Under the pieces are notes generated by a model. It did no database searches and was not told where the DNA came from. It saw nothing but the letters and a program-made list of their open reading frames with translations. The position numbers and the translations under genes are program-made. Of a stretch of 64,000 nucleotides of DNA, positions 1 to 11,880 are shown piece after piece. Numbering within the stretch: the stretch's first letter is position 1; the number at the start of each line of letters is the position of its first letter. This DNA is from Camarhynchus parvulus (taxonomy: Eukaryota; Chordata; Aves; Passeriformes; Thraupidae): the NCBI RefSeq assembly GCF_901933205.1, contig NC_044585.1:7936001-8000000 (forward strand). Direction: 5' to 3'.

Positions 1-2084
1 AACTGAACTCCTAAATGCTGACACATTGCAAGGGTCAGTATGAAATCTGTGTTTGTCCTCATCCTGGAGAGATAAGCTACTTGTTCACATTGGTAACATA
101 TCTGCTTCTACAATTTTGGGTGGCAGAGCTGATTTTGTGGGTTTCTGCTCAGAGAGACCCAGTTTCCAGCAGATTCACCATGCCCTGCAATGCTCAGTGG
201 TGAATTCTGCCTCTGTTTCTCCCAGTGTCTGATGACACAGTAAGTCTGAAACAATGACTCAAAGCTCACAGAGTTTTCACTGTGGTGTTTGAGGATGAAA
301 ACCCTTGGGGGATGTTTTTGTCTTTCTTTCACTCAAGTGCAGAACCGAAGGATACAAAAAATGTATAAAATGTTGTTCTAGCTCTTGTTTGGAGTTTTGT
401 GCTGCTGTCTGGGAGGAATTTCAAGCTGAGTGAGGTTGAGATGGGGCAGGACAGTGCTGGTGTGGCATAGAGAAGGCTTTTTCACTTCCACAGTCAGCTG
501 CTCCCTGTCTGCAGGGGTGGCTGGTTCTCCAGGAGGATGATGAGGGATCACTGTGAGGAGCTTCTAAGGCTGCTGAGTTAATGATCACATAGTTGTAAAA
601 GCCAGGGAGCATTTCCACCATGCTGAGCACTGAGCTGAGGTGGCTTTTGGAACAGGCTCAGCTGGTAGTATGAGAACATGATGAAAATAAACAAGGTATT
701 GTGTGGAGATTTGGTTAGGGAGTTGAAAGTCAATTCACCCACAATTCATCTGCTGCATTTGTGACAGGGGAATAAAATAAAATATCTTGAGAAAGAGCTT
801 GGGGTCATTTTTTTTTTCTGGGCTAAAGAGACTAAATCAGAAGACTACACCTTTCATGGAAGGCAGTCAAGCTCTTTTTCATCAAACATTTGGATGTCAA
901 CATGAGCAGCTTGAGCCTATGTAAGATTATAGACTTTTTCACGTGTCAGTCAAAATATCCTGGGGAGAAAAATGTCACATTCTTCCTCTGTGTTACTGGC
1001 ACTCATGTTTTGTAAAACACATAGCTTTTTATTTAAAATAGATCTGCAGATATAAAAGCTGAACAGAAAATATCAGGAAGTTGGCTGGTCTCTAGAAGAG
1101 ATGCCTGCTGAGAATGTAAAATTAATTTGCTGCATGTGAAAAATGCTGGCAGTGGGGACAGATGACAGGGAAGGTGTCTGAAAGAGAACAGCATGGGTAT
1201 GTCTCCTCTCCTTGCAAAGCAAAATAGTCCAGTTCTGTTCACAAAGGACTGTTTTTGAGGTAAGCTGGTAACCTGATCTTTGTTCCTTTCAGACTCGTTT
1301 GCTCCTTTGCTGGTCTCTCTCTTCCAGCACAAAACATTTGTGTGTATCTTACATAAAGACAGAGTTTTTGGTGTTTGTGAGTGCCAGGTGCCTCCCTCAG
1401 CTGAGGAATGATACTGCTGGTCTCTCTAAGGTGCTCAGGGCCTCTAGGTGATGCGTTTGTCTGTGTTTCCCCCACAGAAGAACCCTTCTGACTTGGTTCA
1501 GAGATCCATCTTAACAGAAGCAGAAAAAAATAGGCTGTTCTTAGAGTGCATTACTTATTCCTTCAATTAAATAGAAGCATCAGCTTTTTTCCATATGTCA
1601 GTAAATTGCATAAGGTGTTGAGGAGCACAGCAGAACCAGCACTGACCTCTCCTCTCAGCTCTGCCTGTGACATCTCTAATGTCTTGTTCCTCCTGCACCC
1701 AACTGCATTTGCCTCTGCTGGTGCAGGATCTCTTTCAGGACATGGTTTGACTGTTTGGCTCCATGATATTTGGTGTAAGAGGATAAAGATGTGTCTGTAT
1801 CTCTCTGGTGCTCAGCTGAATTTCACTTCAGGGTTTTGCAGCAGGCCTGTGATTTTCCTGGTCTGCACCAGACTGACACACAGAAAATGTGGAGAGAGAT
1901 GGGTGCTTAATTGCCAATTTGAGACAAGAACGGGTAAGGGAAAGTACATCCCTGTTTTGTTTTCAGAGGATTTGAGGTGCATGCTTCAACCTAGCTCCAC
2001 CAGTGGGGTCTAGCCTGGAGGCAGGGAACCAGGAGATCCAAACTGTACTTTCAGGATCCTTAAGCCTTCTGGGCTGAACTGAAC
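1..2084. other. noncoding stretch, no gene seen
   Basis: No recognisable exon, RNA gene or interspersed repeat was found. The longest open frame (1546-2013, plus, 155 codons) opens with GTG, has no similarity I recognise and no codon regularity, so I treat it as chance. A short T run lies near 808-817. Composition is mixed and CpG-poor, as in vertebrate intergenic or intronic DNA. Confidence 0.6.
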
Positions 2085-2420
2085 ATTGCTTCAAATTGAT
2101 TGTTAAATCAGGGAGTGTGGGCGTAGCTCATTCCATTATAATCCCCACAAATTGCTTTGTAATCGAAAGCTTTTGTTCCAGTGTCAAGTGGTTAAGCACC
2201 AAGTAAGAAGATCTATTTTACAAGACTAGACAAGATCTGACAGACAGCGGAAACTTAACTTTCAACAAATATAACAATCAACATGAGAGAACCAAAAGGT
2301 CCTCATTAAGCACTGCTGTTCTTAATTAATTGGTCCTTCAGATTTACTTCTTTAAAGCTGCTAACAGCCTTAAGCCTTTCCTAGATTAATTACAAAGGAC
2401 GAGCAAATCACAATAATTAG
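2085..2420. promoter_or_regulatory. candidate conserved noncoding element, AT-rich
   Basis: This block has lower GC than its flanks and few simple repeats. It carries several homeodomain-type cores: TTAATTAATTGG near 2320, GATTAATTAC near 2384 and CAATAATTAG near 2411. Such sites are typical of developmental enhancers in gene deserts. Conservation cannot be seen from one sequence, so function is inference. Confidence 0.3.
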
Positions 2421-3124
2421 TTTAGCCTCAGGCTCTTGCCAGGCCTCTGACCTATGTGTGTAGGTTTGCTCCATGCAGGGTAGACTGGGGGATGCAACTT
2501 GCCTTCTTGTCTTGTTTCTGAATCAGAATTTCTGGCAGGAAGTGTTTTTTTTATTATTATTTTCTTCAGTTGTTGGAAAGTGCAATTTTCCTTCCCCTGA
2601 TAGATTCTTGTCACTTAGTTTAAAATGATCCCTCTGCTGTAACGACTCCCACTTGGGCTGGAAACCCTCCTTCACCAACAACAGCTCAGTCAGTGACGAT
2701 GACTTTCAAGGCTTGTAATTCTTGGCTTATGGGCCTACAGACTCGGGGAAGTATCATTAAAAATGAATCATGCTGCTCCCCTGGGGTTGTGCCTGCTTCC
2801 TGGGATGCATGTTAATGTGAATCCACCACCCTCCCCTGCTGCAGAGGGCTGGGAAGTCACCAGTGTGGTGCAGGAATGGATTTCACAGAGCAACACGTGT
2901 GTTGTACCTATTGATGTAGGGAGAGAGACTGTGTGTGCCTGGAAGGGCAGAGCCATGGCTGCACCCAGCAGCTGCTGCTCCTGAGGGATTCCTGGTCTGA
3001 TCCACCGTTTGATCTGTAACTCAGGCTTTTGGGGCTGTCCCCATTCCCCTTATCCTCCCATTGCAGCTGTCACCCACCTTGATTTGGATGAGTGGTCACA
3101 GTATAAAAGGAAAGTTTGTTTCCC
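2421..3124. other. noncoding stretch, no gene seen
   Basis: Mixed-composition sequence with short unrecognised open frames on both strands around 2763-2984. Opposite-strand frames of similar length overlap here, which argues against coding. Nothing else stands out. Confidence 0.55.
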
Positions 3125-3240
3125 GTGCCTCAGTTTCCCCATCTGTAGAATGGCACAGTACCATCCCTTGGAGATGAGCTACATGTCTTGACTCACTCAT
3201 TCTGTAAATTGCTTTGAGATCTTAGGCTGATGAGGAGATA
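3125..3240 (+). mobile_element. old L3/CR1-type LINE 3' end fragment
   Basis: Two blocks appear in the right order for the 3' untranslated end of L3-type CR1 elements. One is GTGCCTCAGTTTCCCCATCT at 3125-3144, followed by a GTAGAATGG version of the usual GTAAAATGG. The other is CTGTAAATTGCTTTGAGATC at 3202-3221. The consensus is from memory. The intervening sequence is diverged and no coding part remains, so this is an ancient, inert fragment. A MIR-like SINE shares the first block, but the GCTTTGAGATC block favours L3. Confidence 0.7.
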
Positions 3241-5031
3241 AGGGGAAATTATTGCAGTTTGTGCTCTTGATTAGATAATCATCTGCTTAATTTCCTGTGA
3301 GTTCAATGAGGCACCTAAGAATTATGCTAAACCGTGGTTTAAGATGTGACATCATCCCAGTGCTGTACTGTTTGACAAAACTGAGTGTAGCCACGGATAA
3401 CCACTAAAAAATGCTGTTCTAAGATAATCATCTGTGCCCCTCCACGGTGCCCTTCCCAGCAGTGAAATGAGGTGGGAGGTCCTGGGCTGAAGGCACATGG
3501 TCCCTCCACAAGCCTCAGCCCAGAAGCAGAGTGCAGCTTTGCTGCCAAGAGGAGAAGGTTTTTCCACTGCAAAGGTTTTTTCTAAGCACAGCCCTGCTGT
3601 GTTAGCATGATGTACTGCTGGATATTTTCTTCCTGAAAATGAAGGGAGCATAAATTTTTCATTGAAGCTTTTGGGTTCCCTCTTCCCACTTACCTGCCCT
3701 CTGTCTCACTGCTGCTAGATGCAGGTTTAAAAGATGTATTTTTACTTATTTTTTATTTTTAATGCTCTTAAGGTGTCTTATTTCAGGCCAGAACAGACAC
3801 AGATGAGCTCCTGTGTGCTGAACTGCTGGGCATTGCTTTATTGCTACCTGGAAGCTGTAGAGTACCATCAGCTCACTGCTGTGCCCCAGCTAATAAATCT
3901 GTGCTAGTTTTTTTGCTAAAAAAAATCCATCTGCTCTGGCAAAAGTATACAAACCAGTGATTTTTTTTTTTCACTTTAAATAGTGAGTAGCTACACTGAG
4001 GTGAATCCCATTTGGAAGAGGCTTTGCTCACCTCCAGGACAGTTGGTATCAGTAATGCCACAGTCAGACATCAGGAGGGAATCACAACCCAGGCTGGCTG
4101 CTCCCCTTCCTTCTGGCTCCACAGTCAAAATCCTGGCCAGCACAGTTAATCCATTTCCCTTTTATTGCTCTGACAAAAAGAAAAGGATCCTTATCTCTCT
4201 AAACTAGAAGTGGAATGGGAAGCAAGCAGAGGCCTTCCTCTTCCTTCTACTTATCATCTCTTTGTCCCTCTAAATTTGTCTCTGTCCCTGGACCTTAACC
4301 TCCCACTCCAAGGGCAGGACAGGGCAGGCTGATAAGCCCTCTCTGAAACCACTGGTATTGAAGCAATTATTCAGCAGCTGCAGCCCCTTGCAGCTGAGCA
4401 GAGATCGCCATCTCTGTCCATGGGAACACTGTCCTCGTGCCTCCCTAATGCATCTTGGCCTCCAGACCTTATTTATGGCACCTCTGGCAGAGTTCCAAAA
4501 TGACACAGCTTGGGGATCTTTACTGTGATTTCTTTACTCTGTCCTCAAAACCAAGGTAATTTCTATTTTTATTTTTTTTCCTTCACTATCTTTAGCTGCT
4601 TATGCTGAATTCTGTTCACAGGACAGCAGCACTGCTCACTCCAGAGAGCTGGTCCTATGTGTTTGCTGTCCTTTGGGGATAAATGCAGTGTGACACAGAC
4701 AGATGAATGCAGCTAATACTGCCTCAGTTAGCAGGCTCCATTCATAGCTCATTTAAATGCAGCTGGGGAAATGTGCCTGCAATATTTCTATGGATTTTAA
4801 AAAAAATTATCTATTTATAGTTTCTAGGTAGAAATCATTGCAAAAAGCAGATTTTTACATTTCAAGTTTTGTAAAACTTAGCTTGGCCCAGAAGTTTAAT
4901 TGGTCCCCAAGACTGGGAGTGCAACCTCAAATATTATATTTAAATATTATATAAGGGCTTATATTCACCCTCTATTCAGAGTTGGAAAAAAAACTTTATG
5001 GGTGTTCGTTTCCTCTGCTTGGGGAGAGAAA
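3241..5031. other. noncoding stretch with AT-rich patches
   Basis: No gene recognised. T-rich and A-rich runs occur near 3750, 3960 and 4560. A short AT tandem (AAATATTATATTT type, near 4929-4953) is the only local repeat noticed. Open frames are short and overlap on both strands. Confidence 0.55.
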
Positions 5032-5149
5032 AGCCCCATGGGACTATGAAACATTTCAGCAGAGAGATTAAAAATATCAATATATGCAGCAGAGAGTCAA
5101 AAAGCCACCGAAAACTTTTAAACTAGTGGTAATGATGGTGGTGGTGCTG
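5032..5149 (+). repeat. local direct duplication, copy A
   Basis: The first 92 bp (5032-5123) align without gaps to 6499-6590 with four differences by hand count. After that, copy A continues with a GGT-rich tail. Copy B has about 10 extra bases (CCAAAGCCCC) before the same tail. One of the four differences is CG in copy A against CA in copy B, as expected from CpG decay. No coding frame is preserved. Confidence 0.9.
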
Positions 5150-6498
5150 GCAATGTGCAACTGACAGAAAATAAATGTGGTTTTGGAATGTTTTTTTCCA
5201 AAAAAAAAAAAGAGCAGACTTCTGCTTTCATTTGCACCTGGCATGACCTGGACCTGTGTCTCTTTCAGTGGTGCAGCTCCCCTGGGAGTGTGGGATCGAG
5301 GAAGGGCAGGGGAGTGGAAGGACCAGGTCTTTTTTTCTGAGTTATGGATTTAGCAATAGACAATAACGATTTCCCTTTTATATAAGCACCAGTAGGGGAA
5401 ACAAAACAAACCCTTTGCCTCATTTCCTGTTGTGTTTTGAGGTTTTTTACCAACACTGAAAACCACAGTTTATTACGGGAAGTTTTAGTGGTCTGGGTCT
5501 GTCAGTGTTTTAAATCAGTATTTGGCATCAGCAAATGAGACACTTTTCCCTTGAAGTTGGAGGGGAGTTTCACTCTTTTATGTGTGCTTTGTTTGAGAAA
5601 CAGTGCATTCACATTTCTGGTCCAGTTCCTCATTTATAAGCACTGTGTAAAGCTTGCTAACAAAACCAGCAATGTTTTGAACGGTTTTGCTTCAATCTGG
5701 AGGAATAACAGTTCACCATTAACCTGCTGCCTGCCAGGGGCTGGGGAGCGTGGCACTCAGTGGTCTGCTGCCAGCTCAGTTTAACATCACAGCCTCTTTG
5801 CAGATGAGTTTTCATCAGTGAACTTGTTCTGGAGGGAGATATAAGCTTGAGATGCTGGTAAATTTTTATGGTGTGAGCAGGATTATATTATCCAGCTGGG
5901 ATACTGGGATGGTGTGTGAGGGGCTGTACACACACATGGCTAACAGTGTGGTGTCCCCTCAAAACCCAGGAGGAGCTGGCAGGAAAACGAAATACAACTT
6001 TTTCGTTTTTGCTCCCTGGTTCCCAGTCTTTAAAAGAAGTAGGAGGGATGGTATTATCTGATTTTTTTTTGGAATATCCTGAAATGCTCAGAGACGAATA
6101 AGGACAATAATGGCAGCAATGCCACAAGGCTCCCTGGATGGGTATGTCCCTCATCAGTTGTGCTTCTCTCTGGGCAGTCAGACTTCAAGCTAAGCTCTGT
6201 CCCAGACTGCTGTGAGAGCTGTGCACTGTGAGGAGCCCTGATTTTATAGTGTTGTGCATATAAACTGGCCTGCTCCCAGCTTCATGCACATGGCCTAGCA
6301 AAAGTCCACCAGAAGGACTGACCCTGCTTTCCTGAGAGGAAGAATTTCTAGGAATTTTAGCTGGAAGGATCCCCATCCCTCTGGTGGGTGGTTGGCCCTG
6401 CCAGCAGAGAACTGCTGAGACTGTCCCAGTTTAACTTCTGTGTGGGCCATACAGGTGTGGAGGCAGTTCTTTAGCAACACCACTCACTCCTCACATCT
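5150..6498. other. spacer between the duplicated copies
   Basis: About 1.35 kb of unremarkable sequence with no recognised gene. An A run lies near 5200-5211. Overlapping short open frames near 5852-6154 occur on both strands and resemble no known protein. Confidence 0.55.
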
Positions 6499-6626
6499 AG
6501 CCCCATGGGACTATGAAATATTTCAGCAGATAGATTAAAAATATCAATTTATGCAGCAGAGAGTCAAAAAGCCACCAAAAACTTTTAAACCCAAAGCCCC
6601 CAGTGGTAATGGTGGTGGTGGTGCTG
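6499..6626 (+). repeat. local direct duplication, copy B
   Basis: Partner of 5032-5149, in the same orientation, 1467 bp downstream measured start to start. It begins AGCCCCATGGGACTATGAAA and ends in a (GGT)n-like run near 6608-6626. No target-site duplication or poly(A) tail is obvious, so a local segmental event is more likely than retrotransposition. Confidence 0.9.
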
Positions 6627-9600
6627 TCTCTGGGTCAGAGCCTCCAGAAATAGAGAGCTGAGAGTTGTTTAGAGAAGAGGAAAGTGAGTGTTGCTCCCTG
6701 TCCCTTTGGAGGAGCAGGCTCTGGAGAGAGGTGGCTTTGCTGCTGTCCTGCCTCTCCATGGAGACTGTGCAAGCCCCCAGGGAATGTGCTCTGCTGCCAC
6801 GGGTTAAGTGTTTTAGAGGATGGGAGGCATAAAACAAACAGGCTGAGTGTTCCCATGTGCCCCAAGATCCATTTAATTCAGGAGCACAGAGAGAACTGTG
6901 CCTTGGCACCTTCCCCACCTCCACCAGCTTCTCACAGAAGGGATTAACACAGGATTTAATTAATAAACAGAGTGACTTTTCTGATGGTGGTTTTTTTTTT
7001 TTTAGCATGGTGTGTCCTACCTGGATTGCCCTGTGCTGCTCAGGCTAATGCCCCTTTACAAGGAGAGCCACACCTGGCCCTGTGTAGCCTTGGCATGTGA
7101 ATTCAGCTCCAGCAATCCCATCTCACCTCCTGGAAGGGATGTGGCCAGTCTGCAGATGAGGAAGGCAGCAAACAGGAGGAGGGAAAGGTCACACTCTAAA
7201 CCTCCTGCTTTCTGTGATACTTTTCTTTGATCTCTTTGCTTTAAAAGGGAATCGTGCAAATTTATCACATCCCACACCCCTTGAAGTGGCAATAGGCTAA
7301 AAAAACCCTCAGGTTTTCCAGCTGAAACTTGCATGGTCCTTGGCTTTGGTGCCAGATAACATGTTGCTATGCCACACACTGCCAAGGAATCTGAGTGCAG
7401 GGACACTAAAGATGCCACACAGAAGGCTCTGCATGCTTGCTGTGTTTTTCCATAGCAACAAACACGCCTGATTACAGCACATTCATATGCTTTATATAAT
7501 GAGTATCCCATAGGAAATTTACCACCCTGCATCATAATTAGAAATCAGATTGGGGCAACTGCAGCTAATTCCCCAGGCACGGGATGTGTTTGGTGTGGAG
7601 AGGGCAGTGGGGAGCACAGAGGGGAGGGTGAGAGGCAGCTCTGCTGAGTGCCTGGCCCTGATGCTTGTTGCCAAATTTCACAGCTAATTCTGGAATATTT
7701 GTGCTGTCCCTTCTGGCAGTCTGTGTGTGTGAGTGAGGAGAAGTGTTTTTGAGTGTTTTATTTTCTCTTGTTTAAAAATTAAAGAAAACCCCTGAACTTT
7801 CTAGCCTTATTTCTCTTCTAGTCCCCTCTGAAACCAGCAGAATTTAGAGTTTATTTCCATAGGCAAACTGTGTTCTCCTGGGGGGTTTCTGCTGTGGCTT
7901 GGTCCAATTGTTACTGCCACATCACTTACAAATGTTCTTAACTATTTCAGACAAATTCAGCAGTGCTCTAATGAAAAAATAAAATATGTAGGCAAAGTTT
8001 CAGCTGGGAAAATTTAATAAAGAATTTTATTCACCTGACAAATCTAATCAATTTTCACCAAATAAGGCAACGTTTGGCCTCAAGGCTCGGAGTTCACTGC
8101 GTGTGCAGTATGTACATCCTTACAGGTTCAATGGACTTGGGTTCTGTGGCTAGTGCTGAGTTCAAAATGTAATGTTACCAGCAGGTCAAAAGGTGTTTTG
8201 TAGCACAGCAATTGTGTTAGGTGTTCATACAGTTCAGGCAGTGATGACAGCTATTAAGGTATCTACTTATATTTGCCATCAGCACTGCATTAAGGTTTTT
8301 TCTTATATGATGAGATCTGCTCAGATGCAGGTAATGAAATTATCTTTCTTCTCCATTAACCTGTGTCACTTCAGTTTATGAACAATAGCTGCCTTTGGCT
8401 GTAGCCTGATCTGAGCCCACAGGCTTTCACTGTACCTCCAAGGACAGAATTTGGTCACCTTTGGTAAGCAGACTACAGAGGGGAGACACAAATATATACA
8501 ATATTGAAGCCATACAGAAATATGCTAATAATGATGACTTTATAGTTAAATCAACTGTCTTTGCACTCAGAGGTAATTTTCTGAGACCTCAGTGAGCTCA
8601 TGGTCAGAAGTGGGTTGGAATTGTGCAGAGGAGGGATTTTCCACACTGAGATTTATCATGTTACATCACCTGCTGCTGCAGGGGCACGTGGGAGTGGATC
8701 AGGTGCCCCAGTGTTGGTGTCTTGTGACATTTTTGATGCTCTGCAGCATTTGAGATGTGGCCATACTGCCAGAATCTAGGATGCAGGAGATCTGTGCCCA
8801 TTACAACAGGCACAGTTGAATGTCAAAGTGGCAATAGGTGCTTGTCAGCTACTTGAACTGCTCCCTTCTATATAGAAATAATGATATTTATTCAACAAAT
8901 GGGGTAATTTAATGCCCCAGAGATTGAACTGACTTGAGGTATGATACTTTACATTTCAGTGAAATTATTTAGGATGGGCTCACAGAAGTTCACAAGGCTT
9001 CTAGTTCTTCCTATCTGTGCTAAAAAAACCCAAAGCAAAACGCTGCCAAATTGAACTGCATTTTGCCTGTGTAATGGCTCTAAGTGATGCAGTTACAGCC
9101 TTGTGAGAGTGTAATGTTTCAGAGCACTGCTATGGAACAATGCACTGTGTGTGTGTGAAGCAATCACTGGGACTTCTTTCATCTCAGTTTCCCCCTTGCC
9201 TCCCCACTCAGACATTGCATGGGTTTGGATTTGGGGCTTGCAAAGGGCAGCCTGCACCTAACCTTTGCAGTGACACAAAGATTGCTGTGGCCACTTTGCT
9301 ATTTCATGGGTGCTGGAGTGCACACAGAGCTCTCCTGCAGGTTGCTGTCATTATTGTGGCTCTCATTGCAGCTTTCATCTTGGAAATGACTGATTCAGGT
9401 GGTGGTTTGAGGTAAAAGAAGCAAGGCCAGGTTTCTGGGGCTGGCATTGCAAATGCTCTGGTAAATGAACTGTTCCTCATTTGCCATCAGCTGGGTCTTT
9501 TAGCTTAGACTCACTCTGCTGACAGAGCACTCCTATCACCACAAGCACAGCACTTTGTTCCCCTATTCTCCAGTCTGGAACAAGGAAAATGCAGTAAGCC

Positions 9601-10609
9601 TCTTTACTCCTTTCCAGGAGAGTGCCAGCAATGTTTGCAAGAGTCCCACAGCTCCACAGCATTAATGAAATCACTGGATGATGCACTATGAATTGAAGTG
9701 GCCGAAACATTCTGTTGTAACCTTTGAATTAAGTGCTGCTCATCACAGCCCCGAGGTGAGGTAGCCTGGCAGCCAGCCCAGATGCCCAGTGGGCACTTGC
9801 TGGGCACCAAATGGTCAAATGTGAGCTCTTTGCCCAAATGTTCTGGCTGCAAAAGGCCCTGTTTCACAGTGTCTGCCCCTGAGGAAGCATTTTTCTGTCT
9901 CAGGAGAGAATGCTGCAGCAGTTTCTGTGCTATTTGTTACCTGCTCACTCCCTGAAGCAGCCAGGTTAGGGGGAAGCGTGTTTTCATCAGGAGGAGAAGC
10001 TGCAGGGAGTGCTGTTGTCTTGTTTGGCAAGGGTGGAAAAGCACAGGTTTTAGACAAGTTCTCAGGCAAGGGACAGTGGTTACAATGGCTGCCATGTGGA
10101 GGGGAAGGGTAATTTCCACCCCAGGTTGTTTTCCCGTTGTGGGGAGGCAACAGGCTCCCTCCTGTTTGATGTCAAATCTTGCTGTGATTTATTGTAACTG
10201 TACACAGCTCTAAAAGCTCTTCTTTCCACAATGCTGTGAAGCTGCAAGTAAATTTTATTCATTTTGGGGAGATTTACTTGATTACAGACAACAAGAACTC
10301 CATTCCTGTTGGTTGGCACACTTCCTGCCAAAGACAGTGAAACAGATCCCTGGGGGCTTTTCCAGGTTTGTGCTGCAACTTGATCTGCTGAACTTGCAGT
10401 GACCGAGGGATTAACATCCCTAGTGCTCCCTGGGTTAGGTTTTCCTCTGGAAGTGAGGTGGTGTTCTTGTCAATAAAGCATGGGCAGGGTGTTACAGTGG
10501 CATCCTGTGTTGGTTTAGGGTGGCTGGACTGACAGACCATGTCCTTCAGCACTTATTGTAGTGCCCATCCGGGCAGCAGAGCAGGTTTTAAATCCATCTC
10601 CACATGAAA
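6627..10609. other. noncoding stretch, no gene seen
   Basis: No recognised exon, RNA gene or young repeat. A T run lies at about 6989-7002. An AT-rich piece with CATAATTAGAAATCAG and GCAGCTAATT motifs (7490-7580) might be a small conserved element. A short TG run lies near 9145-9156. The frames of 60-160 codons here have no recognisable similarity. Confidence 0.55.
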
Positions 10610-10970
10610 CGAGCTTGGTGCAGCAAGAATAGATCAGAGCAGGAAAAGAGAGATGAGTAGGGAGGAGGGAATGGGAAATAGGCTGATGTGTCTTTGGAGG
10701 GAGGAAAAGGAATGTGTAAAACAGACACAGGAGCAGTAGATCAAAGTAGCCCAGTGGGAAGAGGAGAAAGAGCAAACTAGTTATTGCATGAACAAAAATA
10801 TCATCATGGCTGAGACATGAAGGGAATGACAGGAGGAAAAGAACAGAGATTGAGAGTAAAAAGAAACATTTTCCTCTTAGAAAATAATAGAAGAGTAATA
10901 AAGGATAGGAGTGGGAGGTGAAAGGGAATTAGATGAAGAGAAGGAAGGCTGGAAATAAAGACATTCTAAA
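10610..10970 (+). other. purine-rich strand block
   Basis: For about 350 bp the plus strand is strongly biased to A and G (for example GGAGGAAAAG, GAAGAGGAGAAAGAGC, GAAGAGAAGGAAGG). It is interrupted by only short pyrimidine stretches. It is not a simple tandem repeat. No gene is seen; the reverse strand reads as pyrimidine-rich open frames that look like artefact. Confidence 0.6.
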
Positions 10971-11584
10971 ATGGTTGACTGTATGACCCCAGGGGAAGAT
11001 CAGCAGCTTGGAGATGTATCTTGAAATTCACTTTGGGTATCACATCATGAAGCTCAAGCTCAGGCAGGAGCTCTTCTCTTTTGGGAAAGAACAACCCCTG
11101 CCCACGTGAATGTCAGATTGGTGTCGGTGCAGGAGGGGGCTGAGAAGCGAGTTTGTGGCTGGAGCCCTGGAACAGGGTCTTGTTCAAGGGAAAGAAAAGA
11201 GCCCAGGGAAGCACAACCAAGCTGCTGTGGTTCAGTGAACCAGGCAGCATGTGATGACATTTCCTTTAAAACCCTGCCTTGTGATGAGCTTGCTGCAGGG
11301 GAAGCCCAGCAGCTGGCAGCCTGCAGCAGAGCCACACAGTGCCCTGTGGGACATGCCTGGGCTCCCTGCCTTCACTGGAGCTCTCACACAAAACTCATTT
11401 CTAGTAGCTTCTGCCTGGCTCTTCCTGCCTCTGGCTGCCTGCCCAGGGTGGCCAGAGCCTGCCCCTGGGCACTGGAGCTGCTCCTCCTTGTGCTGCCCAC
11501 GTCCTGCTGGCTCTTGGGGTGGATTTGTTCCTCCTTCCTTATCCTCGGTGCCCAGTGCTCAGTGGAGCAGTTTGCTTCCTCCCC
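10971..11584. other. GC-richer noncoding block
   Basis: Open frames lie on both strands (11106-11633 plus, 175 codons; 11060-11335 and 11384-11629 minus). The 175-codon frame begins at GTG and has no ATG, so it cannot be a simple gene. The Leu/Ser/Cys-rich translation reflects CTG/CCC-rich composition. Confidence 0.55.
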
Positions 11585-11880
11585 AGCTGTAAGTGGCATT
11601 GTTAGTTCTTTGGCTCTAATAATCTTCATTTGAAGCTCTAATGGATATCCACACAGATAACATGCTAATTTATTAGTTCAGCTCAACTGGGCTGCAGGAT
11701 GAAAAATGATTGCAGAAGACTTTTAATAAAATTCAAAGGGATTTTATAGGTCTCAAGCCACTTTTAAAATGCAAGAGAAAGCCAAGAGTATTACTTTGTT
11801 AACCCACATAATTCTATCCTGCCTAATGAGGTCTGGAGCTAATCTTCAGTGCTCTGCCCTGGGATCAGAATTATTGGAGC
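11585..11880. promoter_or_regulatory. candidate conserved noncoding element, AT-rich
   Basis: A sharp switch from GC-rich to AT-rich sequence carries TAAT cores: CATGCTAATTTATTAG at 11660-11675, CTAATAATC near 11615, and AGCTAATC near 11837. The complexity is high and no repeat is apparent. A regulatory role is inferred only from this composition. Confidence 0.25.

Noticed and set aside
11106..11633. 175-codon plus-strand frame with hydrophobic C-terminal half
   Set aside because: GTG entry and no ATG in the frame; hydrophobicity comes from CTG/CTT-rich sequence; overlapped by open frames on the other strand.
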